Source of the DNA: Spirogloea muscicola
Taxonomy: Eukaryota; Streptophyta; Zygnematophyceae; Spirogloeales; Spirogloeaceae
Reading direction: 5' to 3'
DNA length: 48,329 nt
NCBI GenBank assembly: GCA_009602725.1
Contig: WELB01000283.1
Span: forward strand, 95,750-144,078
In this document: piece by piece, positions 1 through 11,914 of the stretch
How the letters are laid out: each line of letters opens with the position of its first letter
Position numbering within the stretch: position 1 is the first letter of the stretch
Position numbers and translations under genes: made by a program
Notes under the pieces: generated by a model
Database searches by the model: none
Seen by the model: the letters and a program-made list of their open reading frames with translations, nothing else
What the model was told of the DNA's origin: nothing

Positions 1-56
1 GCCCCGGCCGGCGCCGCCGCCGCCGCCGCCTCCGTCGAGGCCGCGGTGCGGCAGCT

Positions 57-1415
57 ATGAGCCTGGCGAAGGCGGCGACGGTGGCCCGGGGGGCGGAGCA
101 GCAGCGCCGCGTCCGGGCGCTGTACCGCCACGCGCTCAAGACGGTCCTCAGCTACGCCGTGCAGCGCGAGGTCTTCTACGACGAGGTGCGCGCCGCCGCC
201 TCCGCCTCCGCCGCCGCCGTCGCCGCCGGGGGACTAGCCTGCGCGTCGCACGTTGCGCTGCCTTGCCTCGCTTCTGGCTGCCGCTTTCCTCGTGGTAGTC
301 GCCCATAGTGCTTGCCGCCGAGTTCGTCGCAGTCGACGTCTTCACTGCCCGCCGCCACCGCTGCCGCCTGGAGGGCAGCCGCAGCCGACCGATGCGGCTG
401 CTGACCTCCGCCGTCATGGCCTGGTTTCGCCGTGCGTTTGCCGCCAGGCCGACAAGCTGCGGGAGCGCTTCGAGGCCAACAAGCACGAGGTGAGCGCCCT
501 CCCACCACCAACACCTTATCTACTCCGTCTCCCAAAGCGAAGGTCAAGGGTTCGAATCCAGTCAAGTGGCATAGCTCCCTCAGCAGCGCCGAACGCCTGG
601 TGCTGCACCCAACGGGGCTGGCGACTGACTGGCACCTCGACGCCGCCTGCACAGGCCAACCCTGAGCGCGTGGACTACCTCCTGGAGACGGGCGAGCGCC
701 GCCTCGAAGAAATCCGGCACCCGGACCCCTACACTGGTTTGCACCCCACATCTCGTCTGATAACTCATCCCAACTGATATGCCATGGCAGCCCGATAAGT
801 ATTGCATGATCATCGCAGATCCTGTACACAAGATTGCCGCGGACCAGATCCTGCCGCAGCCCACATCTCAGGCTGCAAGTGCTTTGCTGGAAGCTGCCAC
901 TTCCTGGTCAGAGCTGCACTACAGCCCGTGTAGTCGGCCTACTTGTGAGGCACCTTGTGTATCTGCTGCATGCCCAGTGCCCTGGGCTGTGGGCGGCTCC
1001 AAGTATGCGCGCAACCCCCCTATCGGCGAGGAGGTGAGCTGCTGGCGTGATTTGCAATCTTGGGAGGGAATGAATCTTCGCTTGCAGAGTGCTGACACTT
1101 TGGACCATTTCAAATTTCACCCTGAAGTCCGGTGCAGCCTTACGGGGTTTCTGGCTCAGCACGACACTGTGATCTAGCATGTACTCTGCAGGTCACGTCA
1201 AGTGTGCAGTCCAGTTGTGACAATCGCTGCATTGCAGCAGCATCTGTTGTCTCTGAATATCTGAGGATTGTCCCGCCTTTCAAGCAACTGCCGCTGGCCC
1301 GGCAACCTGAGGCAGACCTGTGAGCCGTCCACACTATTTCGAAATGTACCCCTTGCTGGCTGCGCATTTGCAGGTTGTGGTGGTGCATGACTACGGGCGA
1401 CAGGAGGAGTACTAG
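57..1415 (+). CDS. NDUFB9: NADH:ubiquinone oxidoreductase subunit NDUFB9 (B22, LYR family), 5 exons, 116 aa
   Basis: Accessory subunit of the membrane arm of mitochondrial complex I. Exons 57-185, 448-489, 655-736, 978-1033 and 1374-1415 all have GT-AG borders and join in frame to 116 codons plus stop, close to the plant B22 length of about 117. The N-terminal part has the LYR-type pattern (RVRALYRHALK, with LYR at residues 22-24). Later come DKLRERFEANKHE, a HPDPYTVPWAVGGSKYARNP stretch that matches the plant subunit very closely, and a short acidic C-terminus (HDYGRQEEY). The start is the first ATG of an alanine-rich but otherwise family-like N-terminus. The gene runs towards the minus-strand PAS-receiver gene. 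Introns are 111-340 nt. I am confident of the family; the evidence is remembered conservation, not an alignment. Confidence 0.93.
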
Positions 1416-3176
1416 ACGCACTGGCAGATCCATGGTGGAGTCTGGCAACAAGGCCTTGTGCCTTGCAGCCACTGGTGGCCGTAAGGCCAGCTGTGAGCCA
1501 GATTTTGTGGCATGAAAGTTCACTAAATTGTACTTGCGCATGAGGGCAAGAACAAATCTATCACTGGCTGGCAGGCACAAGCCTTGGGTGTGGAGCTTGA
1601 GATGATCATTCTTCCACTTCTTCTTCTTCTTCAATTATGCTACTGCAAGTAGCAACGTCATCTTCGTACGTGAGCGTTTATAATGCTGCGCCGTTGACTA
1701 TAGACCCGAGTTGACCTGATCAATAGCTCAGAATGATGGGGGCCTGAGCCAGCTCCGCAGTCATATTAGGCACAGTGGCAATGAGCTGTGCCATGCAAGA
1801 AGCTTGCATGGTCTAGTGCCCCCCACTGACAGAGCGACTGTGGTCCACATGACCTGCAACAGCATTGCACATTCGCTGCCAGGCAAGGGGTTGTATTATT
1901 CTATGGGAAGCCTGTGGTATCCACATACAACTTGCTCGCTTTGATTCCTTCAGACATTTGCATGGCTTCATATCGGCGCCACTTATAACATGAGGTGGTG
2001 GGTTCCCCGCTGAGCTACGTGAATGTAAGCCCGTGCGTGGAGCTTGAGTACCTAGGCTTTGCAATCGCTATCCAAGGCCAGCTCGGACAGAGTGGACTTA
2101 TCCTTGTCATGCGTGACCTCCCTCGTAGCGCTGGTCTTCCATTGCCCTGGAAATGCTGGTGACAAGCTCACACTGCATAATCAGCAGTCCACTTCGTGAT
2201 GGAGTCTTACTTAAATGAGCATACTACTTGTTGCCTTGTGAAGGAATCTGATCAGGACTATCGACCACCAAACATCTCTCCTCTTCTAGGTGACAAATCC
2301 TACAGACAGGGGGAGGGTGTTTTTATGATGTGGCCCCTGGCCTTGTAAGAGAAGTTGCGGTTCGAAGAAGAGGTGCCCATCCCCAGCCCCGCGGCTATCC
2401 CTCTGCGAACAACAGTTGATAAACAGCCCCTGAAAGTCCGTCTGAAGCATTGAAGCAAGAACATGGCAATTATGGAGGGAGGGGAGGGAGCTTAGCCACT
2501 AAGAGCTGGAAAGGTGGGTACAGGGGACTATCGTCCACTACAGCATGCAGCTACAGCATGAGACTTCTATGGCCACCATGACTACTCACGTGGGTTGACT
2601 CTCTTGCGGGTGTCATATGTTGCCTTCTAAGAGTTTCGCTATTCATGCGTTAAGCTTCGAAATGTCATGTACAGGTACATTATAGTGCGGGGGGCAATGG
2701 GCCTCCAAGCTACGGGTCGTCCATCTTGGTTAGGAGCTAAGATGTGGTGGTGTCTGGTCCTGCCGCCCTGCTCTTGGTGTTGGCTGTCCCTCATTTTGGT
2801 CAAAACCAAGACTAAGTCATAGATGGGGTGCACCGGGGTTGTCCCGTGACCCCAAGCTTGCGGGCCCATGTGACCTATGTCCTCTCTAGACCAGAAGCAA
2901 AGGCTGACCTGCACCGCCACTTGCATTGGGAGGACATTGGCTCGACTTCCCTGCCGCTAGCAAAAATCTAGAGACAAATGCTTGATTGCTAATAAAGTCG
3001 TGAACTACGTTGCTGGCAGCTATGTAAGGTTGTATGCAATGTTGTGCAACTCATGCTTAGGCTACCCTAAAGAGTCAATGAAAAGAGCAACAGGGCCTCA
3101 TATTCAGTGACAAGCAGTTGGTTCCGATGATGAAGGCTGCTGCAGAAACACTCTGCCGTGCTGAACAGGAGCTGGA
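1416..3176. other. Intergenic region, no gene recognised
   Basis: This stretch lies between two convergent genes and should hold both 3' untranslated regions. Short open frames occur on both strands, for example minus 2639-2926. None shows a recognisable domain, exon-like splice borders or similarity to a family I know. I see no RNA gene or clear repeat. Confidence 0.5.
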
Positions 3177-6100
3177 TCAGGCCGTCTGGCACCGCTTGCT
3201 TCGCTCCTCCATCCGATGGCACAGCTTCTCAGCCGTGAGCGGCTTGCTGACGAACTCGTCAAATCCACTTTGGGCACACTTCATCATCTCGCCATCTGCC
3301 TCATGCAGCACATGCAGCTGTAAGACAGTATGATCTGCATCATTGTGCAATGCGACAGTCGTATGCGGCTGGCATATTATTTCAAGACGAGCATGTGATG
3401 CAGATGTGCCAAGGAGGAGTCAAGCACTTGCATACTTAGCGACAGGTCAGTCAGTACGCAAGCTTTGCTGCCAAGGCAGAAAGAGAAGGCAATCTGCAAG
3501 GAGGCGGTGGCTGTGAAGGCCAGCCCTACAGGACAGGTCTAGGGGTAAGCCCCAAGACGAAGGCACAGATCGAGGCAGAGGAAGTCAGTCACCTGTGGCG
3601 CTGGCGGTGATGGCGAAGATGAGCGTCTGCTTTCGCTGCTCTGTGTCGCGCTCGACCTCCTGGTGCTCCTCCTCCCACTGCCGGTAAGATGCCACCTGCA
3701 GGTAATTTCGTGACACCGACTTGAGACGCTTCAGTTCAATGTCCAGTATACCGCGTATCACAGGTCTGGCCACGCAGGGGATGCTAATCTGAGACCCCAA
3801 CAGCCCTGCCGCACGGGGCTCACCGCTCGTCGGCCGTCCATCACAGGCATCTCAAGGTCCATGAGGACAAGGTCGAATTGCGGCGGCGAGGAGGCGCCGT
3901 CCGCGTCGCCACTGGCAGCCTGCAGGATCTCCAGCGCCTCCAATCCATTGCAGGCCACTGTCACCTCGCAATCAAGTGACTCCAGCAGCCGCTGACCCAT
4001 TGTCCGGTTCACAACGTTGTCCTCCACTAGGAGAACCTGCAGAGTGGACGAATTTATTGCACGGATCACGCGCTGCCCACCCGTCTTGATTCATGGAGGT
4101 CACACCATTTGACTAGACAGTCAGTCCGCAGATGCAGCACATCCAAGATATGAGGAGTGTCGGTCGCGATCCAGAGACGGGCTGGACTGCATGCTGCACC
4201 TTGCGGTCGCGGATGAGGCGGAGCTGCTCCTCGCTGATCTGTGACAGCGAGTGCCGCCGCAGGCTCGGCCCCACCAGCCGCCCGCCACCGTGCGGCCGCA
4301 GCTGCCGCTTGGCGGTGCCGCCCTTCTCTGCTAGGGCCTCGCCATAGCCTCCCCGACTGTCGTCCTCGTCACGCGACGGCGGCCGGGGGCTGTTGCCGCT
4401 AGCCCGCTGCCCCTGGCCAACAAGCAGACTGTCCTGCTTGCGCAGCCGGGCATGCTGGCTGCCGCCACCATCACCATAAGGTGCCGCAACTTGCGCAGGC
4501 GGGGGTGGTGACACATCCGCAGTGGCCTTGGGCTGCCGGGGCGACCTGTAATCGGCTGCTGCATGGCCCTGCTCCAGGGCCGCCGCCTTGCTGGCTGCGC
4601 GCAGAGCAGCCGCCGAGGACGGCTTCTCGGGTACCTCCAGGTACATGACGTCCATCACCTCATTGCTGGCGTACTCGGGCGGACCGCCAGCACTGCTGGC
4701 GCAAGCCTTGATGCCCTTAGCGCAGGATGCCAGGTCGCCGCTGCCGCCGCCGCGGCACAGCTTGGCATCCGGCGACACGCTCGGCGCCCGGCCCATGGCC
4801 ATCTCCAGGCAGTCGGCGAGATGTTGCTCCTCGATGCAGCCCAGGTCACGCTTGAGCTGCCCTTTGTCTGGCGCGATGTGGCCGTCACTCAGTGCACCGC
4901 CGTGCTCGTGCCCAGCTGCCACCGCCTTCTCGCTGCAGCCGTGGAACGCCCGGGCCTCGGACCACTCAGTCAGGCCCCCGCCGGCCACGCCTGCCGACCC
5001 CATCGGCCCGCCTGTGCGCACCAGCTTGCCAGCCGGCTTCGTGGGCGGGGGCGCCGGTGTGCGGACGGTGTTGATGTCTGGCATCATCGCTGCACCAAGG
5101 TCTGGCAGCCAGGGGGCTCGCAAATCAGGATTGCGTTCCACAGCATTCAGCCAGAGCAGCTGTGACTGAGAGCGCAGTGTGACTTGAGAGTCCATGCTTG
5201 TCTGAGTTTGTGGCATTGACAGAGGACAATGAGCCGCGTGCAGACCGTGTCCAGAGGGATTCCCTTGCGAGAGCCGAGCTAGTCAGTCCTCACCTGCATG
5301 CCGAATGGCGATGCTGCGGGCACCAGCCTGCGGCCTCAGCGCGCCGCAGCTAGTGCTCTCGGCAGCTGCAGCTTCGGCAACGTCCGAGGACGCGCCCCAG
5401 CGGAAGCTTGGCCGCTTCTGCAGCTCGGCGAGGTCGCTGGGCTTGCTGGGCACGGCGGCGGAAGGAGGCGAAGCCTGCCTGGGTGGCCAGTACGGGCTGC
5501 TGCTCCTTGGGGAGCCCCCAGCGTGCCGGAGGCCCGCCTGCTCGTTGTCGCTACCTTCTCCGGCCTCATTCGGCGACAACACCTGAGATACACAAAGTGC
5601 AGAGCTTTAGTAGCCATTAGATGAGCAGCTCGGCAATCGATCCGGGACCGGCGTTCCATTCCTGCTGCCACATGGTGGGTGGGTGCCACATGCCTGAGGA
5701 CTTTGAGCTTACCAGGAGCGAGTGGGGCGGGAGGCCGCAGGCATCGTCAGTGGTCGCGAGCTCCACCCAGGCAAACCACCTGCAAGGCCGGCGGCAGAGG
5801 CGGGTGCCGAGCTTCAGCGGGGCTACAAGCGGCAGCCTCGGGCAGCGGCAGCACGGCAACTTGCACGGCAGCAGCCAGGAGAGGCAGGAGGCCTGTGCAG
5901 TGCAGTGGCTATTACCCACCGCGAGCCAAGGGCGCGGCCTGTGGCCTGCACAGCAGCGTAGGTCCCATCCTTGCGAAGGCGTCGGAAGCACAGGTTCTGC
6001 TGCTCCGGCCGCGCACCGCCGCAGCTGTCCTGGGCCTGCAGCATCTGCAGTATTGGGATGCAAGCAAGCCGCTCAAGCACGGTAAGCACGCAGGCCTGTA

Positions 6101-7319
6101 ACATCCCACGGCACCCACTGGCCCAGTAGCGGCATTGGAAAGGCAGCGGCAATGGCACGGCTACAGAGCCTGGCATGGCCGTACCTGCTGGAGCTTTGGC
6201 ACGTCGTCGAGGTGGCAGCCTGCCCAAGCTGCGGCCCCAACCATGTCCTGTGGCGCCCAGCCCAGGATGCGCCGCACGCTGGGCGACACATAGCGCACCT
6301 GCCACTGCCGCCGCCAAATGGCCGCTGGTACTGTGTCAGACTTGCCCGTGGCTGCCACCAGAGTGGCCGAGGCCCTCATCCAGCACGGCACAGCACCGAG
6401 CCAGCGGGCTGTGGCACAGCCACGATGGCAGGGGCCGCCCTTGCGGACGCGACGCGGGAGCGGCGTTGCTGTGTGCACCTGCGATCGCTCAGCGACGTAG
6501 ACGGTCCAGGGGGAGCTGGCGCTGAGCATGAGGAGGTCGGTGACGAGCGAGAGGTCGAGGCCGTCCCGGGCTGGCATTGCCTCGGCAGCAGCGCCCACAC
6601 AGTCGCGCCTGCGCCCCCAGATGCGCGAGCCCAATGAGCCGATGTGCACGATGAACAGACTCGGCAGGCAAGCGAGGCCTCTCCGGCGACGCCAATGGCG
6701 CTGGGCAGCCGGCATTGGCGGCAGGGCCCGGCCCGGACGGAACGTCCATCCCAGCACCGCTGGCATCAGTCGAGGCCAATGCCGGTGTCCCTGCTGCTGC
6801 CTGGCCAGGCCGTCCGTCAAGGCCGCCAAAGCGAGCGGCTGGGCTGGGCTGGCCGGAACCGCGAGCAGCCTCGTGGCCTTCGAACGACCGCGCCGCAGCG
6901 ACATCGAGGCCCTCCCAAGTGGTGAGACCTGGACTGCCCTCGACCAGCCTCCGTGCCGCCGCCAAGGGACGGGAGGACGCCGGGGGCAGCGGCGGCGGCT
7001 ATGCTTTCCTTGGCTCTTACTGAGTCCCCACAACGTACTTAGATTGACGTTGGGGCGGCGGCAGAGGGCTTTGGAGTGGGGAGGAGTCAGTCCCCCACCT
7101 GCGGGGCTTGGCCTGCGGGGTGCCGGCCCAGGGGTCGTCGCGGCGGGGGGCGCACTTGGAGCCGAGCTCGGTGGCCAGCACGATGAGCTCCTCCAGGCAG
7201 CGGATCTCGGCCTCCAGCGCCGCCGCGGCGCGCGGGTCGGCCTCCTCGGAGCGCCGCCCGTCCAGCTCGTGGTAGCACTGCCGGTACAGCGCCACGCGCT
7301 GCGCGCTCGAGAGCGCCAT
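3177..7319 (-). CDS. PAS-domain protein with C-terminal response-regulator receiver domain
   Basis: Likely cytosolic signalling protein: a PAS sensor joined through a long linker to a phospho-acceptor receiver domain. Well-supported exons, reading leftwards: ...6479, 6304-6185, 6044-5920, 5779-5713, 5582-5294, about 5182-4200, 4036-3824, 3695-3593 and 3295-3177 (stop). The PAS core is RYVSPSVRRILGWAPQDMVG, followed by a FRRLRKDGTYAAVQATGRAL strand pair. The linker (about 430 residues, 5582-4200) is rich in Ala, Gly, Pro and Ser. The receiver keeps the acidic pocket (LLVEDN), the Asp (LVLMDLEMPVMDG), the Thr/Ser (AITAS) and the Lys (FVSKPL). I find no HisKA or HATPase domain. The 5' end is unresolved: two frames are open between 6480 and 7030. 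A candidate first exon begins at ATG 7319 and ends near 7156. Codons upstream of 6479 are therefore uncertain. Confidence 0.82.
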
Positions 7320-7356
7320 GGCCGCCGCCGGCTGCGGCGGCGGCGGCGGCGGCGAC

Positions 7357-7357
7357 N
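7357..7357. other. Single N (possible assembly join)
   Basis: One undetermined base sits directly after a (GGC)n run and just upstream of the candidate first exon of the PAS-receiver gene. Right of it, the plus strand reads LEYIDSMPKQ then stop, which could be the tail of an unrelated gene, so the N may hide a contig join. Confidence 0.5.
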
Positions 7358-7594
7358 AGTTGGAGTACATCGACAGTATGCCGAAGCAGTGAGGTGGGCC
7401 TATAGCCCTGAACCCCGTGGCGGGGGCGGAGAGGCTGGGTGCTGGAGCTAACGTTGCGCCTCGCTTAGTGGTGCTGCTTGACGTGCGGAGGCGGCGCTGA
7501 ATGTTCGGTGGTGGTTGGGCCCCGTTGGGCGCGGACGTCGCTTGGGCGCTCTAGGCTTCAGGATTTAGGGCACGCTCCTGTCGTAGTACAAGAA

Positions 7595-7812
7595 AATTAG
7601 GGGCTGGAAAAGCCAGCCCAGAAAAGAATCAACAAAGGACGAGGAGGGGGCCAGGGGAAGCGCTAAGAAGAACAAGCACACAAAGAAACAAAGCAGCTAC
7701 GGATCACTCAGTAACCCCTGCTAAGCAGCCTCGGGTCAGAGACGCTGGGCTCTTGGAAGTGGGTGCCTCTCCGACCTGCGCCTGCTTAGCAGGGGTTACT
7801 GAGTGGTGACGG
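7595..7812 (-). repeat. Retroelement 3' end, minus orientation, with inverted right end
   Basis: Holds the family hairpin GGGGCTGG-aaaa-GCCAGCCC (about 7600-7619), then in minus sense the conserved tract seen in the other copies (ggggccaggggaagcgctaa, cagtaacccctgctaagcag). At 7786-7807 the sequence ctgcttagcaggggttactg returns in the opposite orientation about 60 bp away, giving an inverted repeat. Similarity to the copies near 13.4 and 32.4 kb was judged by eye. Confidence 0.75.
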
Positions 7813-7879
7813 GAACAGCGCCTTCAAAGGTGACACCGTGTGGGACGTCCGTACCCACGAGCACCGGAAGAGAGAGTTA

Positions 7880-8130
7880 TTCTTAGCGTTCTTTTTATTC
7901 TTAGCGTTTCGCCCCTGGCCCCCTTCTCGTACTCTGTTCATTCTTTTTTGGGCTGGCTTTTCCAGCCCCTATTCTCAATGGGCGAGCACTTTCTCTTTGC
8001 CAAAGCCAGAGGCAGCAGCTCTGCCGGCCCGCAGGTGCAGCGCGCGGGCCATCGACCGCTGCAGCGAGGCGGCCAAGCGCATCCGGTACACCTGCGCTAG
8101 TGACCCGGCTGCGGACAAGGTAGACCCCGT
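7880..8130. repeat. Chimeric retroelement fragments (plus 3' tail joined to minus coding piece)
   Basis: The left part (7895-7993) is the 3' tail in plus orientation, with ggcccccttctcgtactctg, the hairpin GGGCTGGcttttCCAGCCC at 7950-7969 and the end motif gggcgagcactttct. The right part (about 8000-8128) is a minus-strand coding piece reading AQVYRMRLAASLQRSMARAL, the same peptide as in the longer copy at 13.47-13.94 kb. The two orientations meet at about 7995, so this is a rearranged or nested copy. Confidence 0.75.
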
Positions 8131-8164
8131 TCTTAGCCCCCGTTTAGTGTGCCCTGTGGCTCTG

Positions 8165-8228
8165 CCTGAACAATGTATCGGCTTGAGTTGGCCTCCATTC
8201 CATTTCATGCGCCCCGCGCGCCTTCTCA
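8165..8228. repeat. Copy 1 of a second short dispersed repeat
   Basis: The segment cctgaacaatgtatcggctt through cgcgccttc closely resembles 12795-12855, with scattered mismatches. Both copies sit beside retroelement fragments. It may be another part of the same element. Confidence 0.55.
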
Positions 8229-8255
8229 GGCCGCCCTCTTCCATTTCGCGCGCCA

Positions 8256-8256
<1 letters not shown>

Positions 8257-8293
<37 letters not shown>
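8257..8293. repeat. (GCC)n microsatellite
   Basis: About twelve perfect GCC units upstream of the J-domain gene start, in its probable 5' untranslated region or promoter. Confidence 0.9.
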
Positions 8294-8294
<1 letters not shown>

Positions 8295-8525
8295 AAGGCC
8301 GCGCCGCCGTCAGCTTCGCCCTCGTCAGCGTGCCCGCAGTCTGGCTATCGTGCACGTTTCTGGAGAGCCCTCTCGATGCGGCTCCGGTGACGCGCTGCGC
8401 CGGCCTGGTCGCCGCCCCTGGGGCGGGAGCACCGCCGCGATTGCCGGCTTCCCAGCGGTGGCTCACACGCTGGCGGATCCGCTTGGCGCTCTGGAGGCGC
8501 GGCTGGGCCCAGGCGGGGCACGGGC

Positions 8526-11500
8526 ATGGAGTGCAACAAGGACGAGGCGCAGCGTGCCTCGGAGCTGGCGGAGCTGAAGCTCCGGAGCAAGGACTTCGAC
8601 GCCGCCAAGAAGCTCGTCGCCCGCGCCAAGAAGCTCGCGGCCGATCTCGACGGCTTGCCACAGCTCTCCGCAGTCGTCGACGTGCATGTTGTGGCTGCCG
8701 CCAAGGTGAAGAGGCTGCGCTGCTGGGCAGCCGAGCATATGATCGGCCACCACTGTGATCTAAGGAATGGCTACGTCAGGTCTATCGAGAAGATCATGGG
8801 ACTCGGATGGTCAGGCAGTCGACAATCATGCAGGCTACTAGCTTTGCACTTCAGAGTGAGCATCGGCAGCACATGGGGGGCTTTGCAGGTCAACGGAGGC
8901 GAGATGGACTGGTATGGCATCCTTCAGGTGTCCCGTTCAGCCGACGATGGAGCCATCAAGAAGCAGTTCAGGAAGTTTGCTCTGCTGCTTCACCCTGACA
9001 AGAACAATGCACATGGCGCCAACACGGCCTTCCAGTACATAAGTAAGCATCTGACTGATAGCAGACCTGCAAGTCTGCTCTTCTAGAGTTGTCAAGCTGC
9101 TGGCTACATTGTCGGTGGCCTTTTAGAGGAGCTTCACTGGCAAGCTCCAAACAACAAACAGTAGTGCTGGGTGATGCATACCTGGCATGGCATGCTAAAT
9201 AATGCGGATTGAAACGTCACTAAATCAAAGCTTCCTGCCAGCCTCACCTGTGGTTTACGCCTTTTGTCATGCCGTGGGCGCAGATGAAGCTTTTGGGGTT
9301 CTCTCAGACAAAAGCAAGAGAGCAGCATATGACATGAAGATGAATCTAGCCCGTTGGTCGGGGAAGCGCCAGGTCAGCAGGGTCCTCTAGGAGGCATATT
9401 TTATTTTACTTTGCTCGTCATGCTTTGCCAGGATGAACAAGTCCTCATCTAGGAGACAGATTTGGTGCTTTGTAGGCACCCTGCTCGCTTGCTTTTTGAG
9501 AGCTTCGGGCAGTGCACCCTTGTTTACTTACGTGGGCCTGTTGGCCATCCTTTCTTGCTTGACAGAGTGCACAATTTGCCGCCTATGGGAGTGGGAGTGC
9601 AGCGGGAAGTGTTGGGGGCAAGTTCTTGACCCAATGCCCAGCGTGCATGTCCTTCCATCAGATGGATATGGATATGCTGCACACCAGGCTCCCTTGTTCG
9701 AATTGTCGAAGACATTTCACGGCCAAGCCAAAACCACCGTTGAGCCCGGGAGCAAATGGTGCCAACTCGTCGTTCCAGTCACACTTTGGCCAGGTCTTCT
9801 CCAACCTCAACGCTGCGAAGGCGAACGGGTTTCCAGCCTCACACGAGGTCAGTGTCTCACGCCGTATATAAGCTCCTCTAGACCTGCCTCCTGTAGCTTT
9901 TCTGTGACTTACTTATCATCTGTAACATCCAGAAGCCTACTGGACTATGTCAAGGACTCATGCCTTATAATTCCTCACATCCAAGAAGCCTACTGGACTA
10001 TGGCAAGGACTCACGCTCAACCGCTACTTTGAAATGGCAGGGGACTGAATGTGGAGCTGCTCCAAGTGCACATGTGTCAAGCCCTCCATCGGCAGGCGTG
10101 CCGCGAACAGCGCACTCACCTGCACAGAGACACCCCTTTGGGACACAGTGGCGTGCAGCAGCAACTTCGGATGACGGCCCAGCATCCAATTCCGAGGCAC
10201 GTTCAGAAACTTTTGTGAAGGCAGTTTGGGAGTCTGTCAAGAAGCAGAAGCAAGACAAGTTGGACCAGAAGCGGCGAGAAAGGGAGGAGAAGAGGAAAGC
10301 AAAGGTAGAGAAGCATGCGCGCAAGCAAAAGCAGCAGGAGAGACTGGAGAGAGAGGAGCATCCAAGACGAGAAGCAGAGGAACAGGCTGGCTCCAATAGT
10401 GCAGCAGTTGCGGAGAAGGCCAGTAATGGTGGAGCAGAAAGGCCAGGCAAGAGGCGGCGAGTGACAAAGGTTGAGGACAAAGATGGTGAAGGACGCAGCC
10501 CGGCACCTAGTGACGAAGGGCCAGATGGTGCAAATCAACAAATCAGCACCTTCCCCGAGCCGCTGCGAAGGTCTTCGCGCCTCAGACGAAGTATAAGCCA
10601 CAAGCTTGACGATAGTGACGGAGGAAGTGACGATGATGGCAAACCTCAGACTGTGTTCACCGTCAACAATGCGGCGGCACTGGCAGAAGCAAGATCCGAG
10701 CTACAGCCTGAAGCGTCACCAGGGGATGATAAATGGAGAGCACCTCTTCACAAGCATGTCCTTGAACAAACCTTGAGACGTCAGAGCGATCAGGCTACCA
10801 TCAGTGTTGTGGAGGTACTGCGTCCTGACCTAAGTACACCTGGTCACAGCTCCTTCCTTGCTCTTGGAGTTGGTGTAGGTGTGGGCCACAAAATCGGTGT
10901 GCTCGTTTTCTATCTAATGAAAGCTTTCCTGTCCTGTTTCTGTCCCACTCATTGTTGGCTCTGTTTGTATGTAGGTCGTTGATCCAGATTACCACAACTT
11001 TGATGCAGACCGGCAAGGCAGGCACCTAAAAGAAGGTGACACTTGGGCTCTTTACGATGAATTTGATGGCATGCCTCGGTTTTACTACAAGATCGTGAAA
11101 GTGGCTCCATACAGAGGCACACTTAAAGTGCATGGCCAATGGTTGGAGTCGGTGAGTAGGCTAGTGAAGCAGAATGGCAAGGCCGAAGCAGAGAACAAAG
11201 ATACGATGGTTTGGCGAGAAAAGGCCTGCCTTGCTTGTGGCAGCTTCGTGCTGGGAAGCGTGGACATGCAGGACAACCTCAGCGTCTTTTCGCACAGGGT
11301 GGAGGTTGAAAGCAAGAAGCAGATGAGCAAAAGTGTGGCTGGACCCCAGCCATTCGATTTCCTGACGGTGTACCCAAAACCAAGCCAGATCTGGGCTTGT
11401 TTTGCCGAGTTCCTTCCCTGGCGGCGACCTGCCCATAGCAAAGCCCCCAAAGGAAGAGCCTCACTCACATACGTGCTTGTAGAGGTCCTCAAAAGCCACC

Positions 11501-11914
11501 CCGCTGAGGCGGTCTTTGAGGTCGCCCCTCTTAGAAAATTGCCCGGTTACCGAGTCTCTTTCGAGGTCGGCTCTGCAACCTATCACTAGCTGATGTGGCC
11601 ACCACGTTGTTGTGCTTAGTGAAAAGCACAAGCATTATCGCACTTTTGTGCTGGACATGAGTGATTGACTGCATCTTATCTCTGCTTCAACAACAAGCTA
11701 TGCTGCATCTGTGGCTTTTTTCTCATTCTTTTTTCTTTTCACCCTGCAGTTGGACTCAACCAGCTCAACAATGACCATCTCTTCCTTGTCAGCTGTCCTG
11801 GCTGCCTTTTCTCATCAAGTACTGGCTCATAAATACACTGGCGATGAGATGCCTGGCATCACCACTGGTGCTTGGGAATTGGACCCTGCCGCTATACCCT
11901 CGCAATTTCTCTGA
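8526..11914 (+). CDS. DnaJ (HSP40) J-domain protein with DUF3444, 7 exons, 725 aa
   Basis: Plant-type J-protein, a probable Hsp70 co-chaperone that may act in the nucleus; the DUF3444 role is unknown. Exons: 8526-8705, 8889-9042, 9284-9372, 9623-9847, 10041-10814, 10975-11565 and 11750-11914, all phase-consistent. Residues 1-60 form the plant signature MECNKDEAQRASELAELK. The J domain follows (MDWYGILQVSRSADDGAIKK, then LLLHPDKNNAHGANTAF with the HPD motif, then EAFGVLSDKSKRAAYD). Next comes a CxxC...CxxC element (QCPACMSF, LPCSNCRRHF) that is typical before DUF3444. A Lys/Arg/Glu-rich probable coiled coil (exon 5) leads into DUF3444 (DPDYHNFDADR, WALYDEFDGMPRFYYKI, GSWELDP-like GAWELDPAAIPSQF). 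The start is chosen because the family begins with MECN. A possible small intron after 11151 was not needed, since the frame stays open. Confidence 0.93.
9931..10013 (+). repeat. 30-bp direct duplication inside intron 4 of the J-domain gene
   Basis: The unit agaagcctactggactatgt plus caaggactca occurs at 9931-9960 and again at 9984-10013 with one mismatch, 53 bp apart. It sits just upstream of the chosen acceptor of exon 5 (10041). Confidence 0.85.

Noticed and set aside
540-570. tRNA-like box B (gggttcgaatcc) in intron 2 of NDUFB9
   Set aside because: No matching box A, acceptor stem or proper T stem can be drawn around it; probably chance or a very old tRNA-derived repeat.
2639-2926. Minus-strand frame of 95 codons in the first intergenic region
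   Set aside because: No conserved motif, no family resemblance and no convincing splice sites.
4563-5169. Plus-strand frames opposite the linker exon of the PAS-receiver gene
   Set aside because: Shadows of a minus-strand exon whose frame joins in phase to the PAS and receiver exons.
6528-7451. Long plus-strand open frame over the PAS exons
   Set aside because: It is antisense to splice-consistent PAS exons, is rich in Arg/Pro/Gly from GC composition, reads through an N and has no domain.
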